Positions 57,215 to 64,000 of a DNA stretch of 64,000 nucleotides are shown piece by piece; position 1 is the stretch's first letter; each line of letters opens with the position of its first letter. Below the pieces are notes generated by a model that saw only the letters and a list, made by a program, of their open reading frames with translations, made no database searches and was not told where the DNA came from. Origin of the DNA: Bradysia coprophila (taxonomy: Eukaryota; Arthropoda; Insecta; Diptera; Sciaridae); NCBI RefSeq assembly GCF_014529535.1, contig NC_050738.1, positions 7,234,140-7,298,139 of the forward strand, given 5' to 3'. The position numbers and the translations under genes are program-made.

Positions 57215-58491
57215 TCATTTTAGCGCCTCCACTACGTATTTTGCAGTTTCTTCTCCCGAGAAGACACAATTCTCGAAACCAGATTGAATAAATCCATCAC
57301 CGGCTGCTAAAATTAAAGGTGTCTTGGACAGAACCACAAATCCAGGCGCTCCTTCGTATCCTCTGCTCACCTATTGAATCGATTTACTTCAAAAATATTT
57401 TCAATTTAAACCGATTTCTGAAAGCCTACCTGAGAATACCTCCATTTATGACACTTTACAAATGCAGGCACGGCTCCATGCAAGGATTTACAAGTTTTTT
57501 CGACACGCTCCAATAGTATTTGTTGGACGTCTTTCGCGTCACGATCAATATTCTCAGCTCCAAATGTTACGGACGTATGAACTACGGCAGAAGAAGCGTT
57601 ATCGAATGACTTGTTCACTCGGCCTAACTGCCTCTTTTCATCTTCTAATGTCCAGTAGCGTACCATCGCATCACCATCCACAAAATTCATACATGACTCG
57701 GATGGAGCGATGGTCAATTTTTCATTATAAAATAGACCCAATGCATATCTCGATGTGTACGACACTTGGGCCAATTTTTCCTTGATATCTGGATTCCCTA
57801 TCGCAAAACAAGCATATGTCAACGGACGATTACACAATTGTAAATTTATATAGATGGGTCATTACCTAATGACTGAAGAATGGTATCGATGTTACCGAGT
57901 TGAAGTAGTTGAGGTACTGGCATTGTAGAGACAATTACATCGAAAATATCGAATTCCTTTTGACCTTCGGAAACGACTTTTATTCGCCCATCGTCTATTA
58001 CGCTGATAGATGCTACCCGTTTGTTGAAAGTAATATTTGGGATATCACGGAGAAGATATTTGACCACGGACGCGGTTCCATTTGTACACACATAACTTTC
58101 TTTGTCGACTACAGAATTCTGTAGGAATCCGGGAATATTTTCAGTAGAAAACTTGCTAATCAGTCCGTTTCCTATCAAGTCTGTAAAGCAAAGCAAGGCC
58201 CTGGTTTCATAAAAATTGTTTTTAAAAAAAATTCTTGTTCTTCGTACCTTCAAAATACGGTTGAGACAACACATTTGAAGGCGTACGAGTTAAATACTGT
58301 GCCCCCAGATCGGCAATACAATCTGAATTACAGGGACTCCTTGATGTTGAGAATCTACCTCCGGCTCCACGAGCTTTCTCCCAAATGTGGAGCTCGATTG
58401 TTGATGAATTGTAGATGTGTGACCGTTTCAAAACATTTGCAATAACAGCAGATGTTAGACCGGCACCGATTAGTAATATTCTTTTTGCCAT
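57215..58491 (-). CDS. RNLS: Renalase (FAD-dependent oxidase)
   Basis: Exons on the minus strand: 58491-58248, 58180-57866, 57797-57430, 57370-57215 (1083 nt, 360 residues); introns of 67, 68 and 59 nt, all GT..AG and in frame. The N-terminal Rossmann dinucleotide fold is ILLIGAGLTSAVIANVL, followed by the renalase signature WEKARGAGGRFSTSR and ADLGAQYLTR. The middle substrate region includes FDVIVSTMPVPQLLQLG. The C-terminal FAD-closing segment is ILAAGDGF, then FENCVFSGEETAKYVVEAL. Human renalase (342 residues) oxidises 2- and 6-dihydro isomers of NAD(P)H, repairing damaged cofactor; the same role is inferred here. No obvious signal peptide cleavage site; the hydrophobic N-terminus is the nucleotide-binding strand. 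Start at 58491 is the only ATG placing the fold at the N-terminus. Confidence 0.93.
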
Positions 58492-59408
58492 TTGTTGGTG
58501 CTATTTAAGTGACAAAATTATTTATTTGTTCACCAAGGGGAAAAGGTTGGAAATTTCATTTCAAGGGGGTGTTGTTTGTGAGAGAATCACAACTTTGAAT
58601 ATATAGAACAGTGTCTGACTTAGCAATTCTGTTTGCATTTCACATCAAATTTTCAAAACAGAGGGATTTTCCAAAGTTTTGTAGACACAGTAAAATTGTA
58701 TCACTTCACTCTCATGCTTATCGATTATATTATAAGTGTATCATCTGCTCACCTTCCTTGTATCAAAAAATGTTTATAGTAACAGCAGATTGATGCACAT
58801 TGCACTTTTATCGTGAATGTCAATATTATCGCGATAAACAAAATAAAATCATATGGGATGTGTGCAGGTACACCCGTACTCGATGACATGTCATGTTTGC
58901 CAACTTGAAATGGATTATATGTCGCGTATAAAATTTATTCGCGATTTATTTAAAAGACCAAACTAAGCATGAACCGCAAATTTCAATAAGAATACCGCCG
59001 TAGTTAGTAGCTTTTCAAAATGTTTAGCCTAGACGGCAAACTAATGACCAGTATTATTACCGTGTTTATTACTTCCGTCGATCGGTTGATTCAAATCTTG
59101 TACTTCACTTTTTTAACATTCATTTTACTGTATAAATAACCATATTAACCATTATTTTTGTTGTCGTTATCAATAACAGATGAATATGCGACAGGTTTAT
59201 GTTTAAACCGAGCGTTAATAGCTTATGTGTGCGAATTTCGCATCTTTATTTGGTTTTACAATACTCAGATGGAGCATTGGTTTTTGACAATATGATGTAT
59301 GCTCTATAAGATAAGATGTTGTTCTTTAATTAATATAATAATAATAATAATTAATTAATATATTTACCTTGATATTTACATTGGGTCTTCACTTCTGCTA
59401 CTGTTTCA
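58492..59408. other. Intergenic DNA with a short dispersed repeat
   Basis: 59040-59200 is the shorter copy of the repeat at 48010-48545 (TTACCGTGTTTATTACTTCC, TCAAATCTTGTACTTCA, TTTTTGTTGTCGTTATC). No gene. Confidence 0.45.
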
Positions 59409-60160
59409 TTAAGAGGCACCGGCACTTTGCTGAAAAGCCTACATTAGGGCGATTTTTAAATACTGGATTTTAGTTTACTTTTGATGAAATCTTTCCACCA
59501 GAATCCTTTTTCAAAAATGTACGACCGCAACTCCGACCGCAATTCCGACCTCGAATCTGGTAGCTTTCAACAGAAAATAGATTTGGTTGTAGCAGTTTGA
59601 CCAGATCTGAGAACAATAAGCAGTTTATGAAAATTTCAATTTTAATTTTGATTTAAAGCTACACATTCGTGGTTGGAATTGCGGTCGTACATTTTTCAAA
59701 AAGGATTCTGATCAGGGCCTATTTTTGGATTTTTTTTTGGAAATTTTTCGACAAAAATTTCCATAAAATGCGAACGACCAAAAACCAAATTTTTCCACCA
59801 TTTCGAACGGTTTTGGCAACTGCTGAATCAGCCTTGCATTTTAACTGACTCTCGATTATTTCTTGACACTATGAGGTTTCAAATGAAGACGAGCATGATT
59901 AATTTGAAAGATGAGAGCGTCAATAATCGAACATTAATCATTGAGAGCCGGCTGAAACATTAGACTGAGCTCCGGAGTTGCCAAAACAGTTCGAAATTAT
60001 GGAAAAATTCTGTTTTTGGACGTTCGTAGTTTTTGGAAAAAAAAGTCCAAAAAAATTTACAAAAATAGAAACTGATTCTGATGAAAAGATGTCATCAAAA
60101 ATGAAATACGAGGAACACAAATGTAGGCTACAATTTTAGCTAAGTACCGGTGCCTCTTAA
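59409..60160. mobile_element. Family 1 TTAA element carrying an hAT insertion
   Basis: TTAAGAGGCACCGGCACTTT at the left and CCGGTGCCTCTTAA at the right; TTAA on both edges. Removing the nested element and one target copy leaves 382 bp, close to the 388 bp of the copy at 9012. Confidence 0.8.
59713..60074. mobile_element. Nested hAT-type foldback MITE
   Basis: The ends CAGGGCCTATTTTTG and CAAAAATAGAAACTG are inverted repeats, with a perfect 8-bp target duplication ATTCTGAT (59705-59712; 60075-60082). Most of the 362 bp folds back (TTGGCAACT with AGTTGCCAA, CGATTATTTCTTGACA with TGTCAATAATCG-like sequence). No coding capacity. Confidence 0.8.
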
Positions 60161-61950
60161 ACAGGCCAATCATAGTTTATTCTGCGTCAGGTATTTTCAA
60201 AATACACAATGGTCAAATTTTCACTATTAGCCTATATCGTCAAGTTCTAATCCTTGACCATCCAAAAGATTTTCGTGATTGTTTTTTTGTTGTGTTAAGA
60301 ATCGAGGGGAGTAAAAGGTAGAGTACAAGGAAGCTGGAAGTCCGATACCCTTACGACACGACACTGTCCCAAAATAAAAAAAAAATCGAAAATACAATCG
60401 AACCATCCCCATGTGTTAAATTAATTTTATCAATCGAAAGTGGCTTTCAAACGAGCCCCATCTTGCTTTCCTTCGACTTCCCTGTGGACTTTTATGAATG
60501 CTTTATCAATGGTTTGCTATCTGAAAATCATGTTTTAAGACCAGATGAGTGACGAATATTGTCAAATTTGATGGCATTTGAAAACTGTTATATACCTTCA
60601 AACAAGCCATTCTAAATTATTTTTCAGTGTCGAACTTGCCCTATGGGCCTTAAAAATTTTGTATTGATAAAGGGCAACGAAGGGCCTTTCGAAAAATTTC
60701 TTAATACAACCCCCGAAGGGCTTTTTTAGCCAGTTAGACATTGCTTTCGGTTGATACTAAACAAGATAAAATTTTCTCAGTTTTCTGAGTTTTCCGGTAA
60801 CAAAAGTGGTACTTCTTAGCAGATCGATGGGTAAGTCCAGCAACGAGGATGATGGATACAGTTTTCAATTGTCTGAATTTTTTGCACACAGTTCTTAGAT
60901 ACTCAAAATTTGATTAGCCCTGCTGCTAAGGGATATATTATGCTTAGAAGAAAATATTTTGAGTATAGATCATTGGTGCGGAGGAACAACTCATGAGTAA
61001 TTTCTTGTATTTATTATCGTGAGCTGAGGGAAAATGATATAAAAGTACATCTGGGTCCAGCAAATCATTGATTGTTTGTACGATGACAAGACAAATTTTT
61101 TATTCGATGGACGGTGATTTTTCTGGGTTGCTTAAAAGTGGAAAGAACGATACAATGATCCAACACACGTTTTATTCACTGGTGACACCCGGTTCTAAGA
61201 AGTTCAAACACATTGTCATGCTGTCATGAAATTTTACATATGTAATTTTCACATGAAATGCTTAATAAAAGACGTCTCCTATTTTTTGAACCATACGTAG
61301 ATTTCAGCTTCCAGTTGAACGAGTATAAATTTACTCGTGCCGCTACTTCGAACGTCCTTGAGGTATTGAAAACAATATACGGTTTAAATTTGCTTATATT
61401 TTATTAACTAAAAACAAAAAATATTTCTTTTTTTTTTAATTTACACAATACAATATTTAAATACCCCAAAGTAATTTGTTTTATTTCTTTCTTTCTTTTA
61501 TTTTGGTAAATTTCATTCAAACAAATATTCTCCAGCCTTGAATATTCGTCCAATGGATAAATGGAAGAAAAAACAAATTCCTCAAAAAGACTTTTTTTTA
61601 AACGGTTAAGAAGAAGTCATTGTTTATCAAGAACATTATTTATATCTTTTGTTTTTATACAATTTTCATATATTAATTTAACTATTTATTGAATTCAACG
61701 ATACAGAGACATTATCAGTTATAGTATACACATGAGATTTGAGAATTGATACACATGGGAAATTCTATTTTTCTTTTTTTTTTATATTTTTGTTATATTA
61801 GTCTGGTATACTTATAGGTTTTCTTTTATTTTCTTTTTTTATACAATTATTGAGTTCTGATTAATCAAAATAAAAAAACGCTTTCACCATAACGCAAAGA
61901 ACAAAACAATTAAAAAACAGACATAAAAGAAACAAAATAAACTTTTTTTT
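60161..61950. other. Intergenic DNA and probable 3' untranslated region
   Basis: 60280-60380 is a diverged relative of the repeat interior at 6300-6380. From about 61380 to 61950 the plus strand is very T-rich, consistent with an AT-rich 3' untranslated region of the minus-strand EF-hand gene that ends at 61951. Confidence 0.4.
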
Positions 61951-62113
61951 TTAATATACATCATTGCTGTCGGACGATGATTGTCCGATTCCACCTAATA
62001 ACTCATGTGAGGATAATAAACCATCTCTGTTTGAGTCCACAAAACGATGCAATATTGTATGTGCCAGCATTGGATTTGATGCCATTTCATTTGCAATCCA
62101 TTCTATTGGGAAA
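61951..62113 (-). CDS. Terminal exon of an EF-hand protein (partial)
   Basis: On the minus strand an acceptor (CTCTGTTCACAATACAG) is followed by a 163-nt exon: one base completing a codon, then 53 codons and TAA. It reads FPIEWIANEMASNPMLAHTI, then LHRFVDSNRDGLLSSHELL, a full EF-hand helix-loop-helix whose 12-residue loop D-S-N-R-D-G-L-L-S-S-H-E has the acidic and Gly positions needed for calcium, and a Ser/Asp-rich tail GQSSSDSNDVY. The rest of the gene must lie upstream on the minus strand, beyond 62113 and probably outside the window. Which EF-hand family it is cannot be told from this exon. Confidence 0.65.
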
Positions 62114-63603
62114 CTGTATTGTGAACAGAGGTAGAGAAAAAATCAATTATTTATTAATAAATGACAAACTGTAATAATAAATTTTTTAAAAAATGTGTGT
62201 TCGGATTCAGTGGAAAACAATAAAAGAGCAAATCCGGAAAGTTATGTTCGAATGTTTGCTCACAAATCCTCTCAATTGGAAAATTTGACTGTATGAACAA
62301 TTTTTAGCTTCGATTTGTTTAGAAAACAATTTTCGAGTTCATATCACCGAAGCCTTACTGAAATAGTTATTTATGCAACAAGTTGCAAAAACGCTTATTT
62401 TTGTCATCAGATGAAATGTTATGAAACGATCGAATCGACAAAAAAAACATCGTTTCGCAACGTGTTGCATACAAGCGGCGAAAACTGAACTTTTGAAAAG
62501 AAAATTGATCGCAAAATTCATTGATTCACCAAATATTTCAATGCAAAATGCTTGGGACAATTTCTGACTAATTATCTGATTTTAAGTTGAACGATCATAG
62601 TCGCGCCAGAATGGCATCTTGTTCGTTTTTTAGAGGTTTTGGAAAGAAAACCTTGAATTGTGTTGCGAAACGAAGAATGAATGGTGAAAGTAAAAATCAC
62701 AAAAATGTAGACAGTGTTTCAACAATACAAAATTTTACACTGTAAAAAGAGTGGTGATAAAATTTCATACAAAATACTCTATTTGACAGCTGTCATTAAT
62801 AGCACTTTTGCTTGAAGTGCGTTGCTTTTGCCCATAAATGATTCTACAATTATTCCCTTGTTTCGCTCGGAACGGCTCAACTTCCAGTAACACAAATTCA
62901 ATCGTCTTTTAAAATGGCGTAACATTGTCTGAAGTTGTTAAAGAGTAGTCTCTCTAAATATTGGGTTGAAAAGATTCATCCCTACAGGAGACTGAATACA
63001 TAAAATAAGATTTAACTTATTTTCCTAGAACTAAACATCTGCCTGTTTCGACCCATATTCTTTTGTCTGCCAATTTTAGTAGACATTTATGTGGATTATC
63101 AATTTCTATTTCTATTTCCAGATATTTACATTAAGATTCTTTTTGTTACATTTTTCACAAAAAAAATCCCTTTGATGAATCGTTCCAAATTGAATAACAC
63201 ACATGACATATTAAGTTAAGGAGAAGGCCAATTCTACCGATGTCAGTAGTTATATACCAAACTACTTGATAAAGAAATATGGAAAAATTGAACACTCTGA
63301 GTAAAACGACTAATTTCCAGTTTTGAATGTAACCGAGTTTATATGAAGATAACTGCCTTTGTTTACTACAATAAAATCCACTTCGATTTTCATTAACGTT
63401 ATTATCAAAAGGAAATCTTTAATGTTTGTATCGACTTGGCAGCTATATTAATCATATTAATCATAACGACAATGTAAGGTGGAACCTCGAGTTTGAGATG
63501 TTATTGATATCGAGAGCAAACAACAAAAAATTATGTTGCCATTTCAAATTGAGTTAAAGCGATTCGTTTGATGCCGTTCAATAATCTCCTCTTAACCATT
63601 TTT
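62114..63603. other. Probable intron of the EF-hand gene
   Basis: No further minus-strand exon with clear splice sites was found; several short open frames are not supported. Confidence 0.35.
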
Positions 63604-64000
63604 AGCCCCGTACGAAGTACTGGGGGCTTATAAGATTAATATGCCGTTTGTAACACGTCGAATTGGAAGCAGACAGTGAGGGCAAAGCATTTGGTTATGT
63701 TCATAGACTACGAATCCGCAATAAAAAAAATGTCCGTCCGTCCGTCTATCCGTCCGTCCGTCTCTGACCCCTCTAGCTTGACTAAATCACAACCTTTTTT
63801 CAAAATTCTTTTTTCCCCGATTGGTATCGACAAAAGTAAGGTCAAGTTCGAAAATGGGCATGGTAGGGTCGGTCCTTCCAGAGCTAGGGCCCTATAGGTG
63901 TTTTTCAGTCTTTCGACGATATCTACCGAAATACGCACGCAATGGCTGCTTGTGATATATCAAATGAAAGGTATTGACGAGTAGAACAAAGTTGCTGAAC
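63604..64000. repeat. Dispersed repeat with a CCGT microsatellite, running off the window
   Basis: Starts near AGCCCCGTACGAAGTACTGG and contains a (CCGT)n-like run (63732-63763) and CTGACCCCTCTAGCTTG. I recall similar CCCCGTACGAAGTAC..CCGTCCGTCCGTC sequence as a common interspersed repeat of insects, but its class is unknown to me. The right end is outside the window. Confidence 0.45.

Overview
The window is nuclear DNA of an insect, most likely a fly (Diptera). The evidence is AT-rich intergenic sequence, introns of about 56-103 nt with GT..AG ends, a USP22/Non-stop protein closely matching the dipteran form, a BEL/Pao retrotransposon and very dense small inverted-repeat transposons. A lower dipteran such as a fungus gnat is my guess; nothing here proves the family.

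Host genes are sparse. Three can be rebuilt exon by exon, with every exon joined in frame: a secreted, serine-less cholinesterase-like (glutactin-type) protein (38840-42031, +, 8 exons, 678 codons); the SAGA deubiquitinase Non-stop/USP22 (52489-54491, -, 7 exons, 493 codons); and renalase, a flavoprotein oxidase (57215-58491, -, 4 exons, 360 codons). Two small secreted proteins are intronless: a 99-residue 4-Cys peptide precursor (11514-11813) and a 228-residue protein made of two copies of a 6-Cys module (50090-50776). Pieces of genes that mostly lie outside the window are an acidic terminal exon (1881-2189), orphan exon candidates at 16235, 30601 and 35515 on the + strand, and a terminal EF-hand exon at 61951-62113 on the - strand.

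Much of the rest is mobile DNA. The largest element is a complete, very young BEL/Pao LTR retrotransposon (19084-25820): LTRs 235/236 identical, an open 2003-codon gag-pol, and a primer site matching tRNA-Tyr. Two 5'-truncated non-LTR insertions have clear target duplications (33635-34600 with RNase H and a TCTA tail; 37257-38455 with a reverse transcriptase and a GAA tail), and two more are fragments (28640-28735, 51780-52045). There are more than fifteen TIR or foldback elements: hAT type with 8-bp duplications, Tc1/mariner type with TA, and a TTAA-flanked family with several copies.

Nesting is common: an hAT element sits inside a TTAA element, a foldback sits inside a TIR element that itself interrupts one copy of a 162-bp tandem duplication, and one MITE lies inside another in an esterase intron. 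Two TIR elements carry minisatellite arrays as their cores.

The most unusual non-coding signal is a cluster of about eleven copies of a 13-bp palindrome (ACGATAWTATCGT) in 350 bp at 51271-51616. I found no obvious operon-like system; the genes look functionally independent. Family names come from recognising motifs by eye, without database searches.
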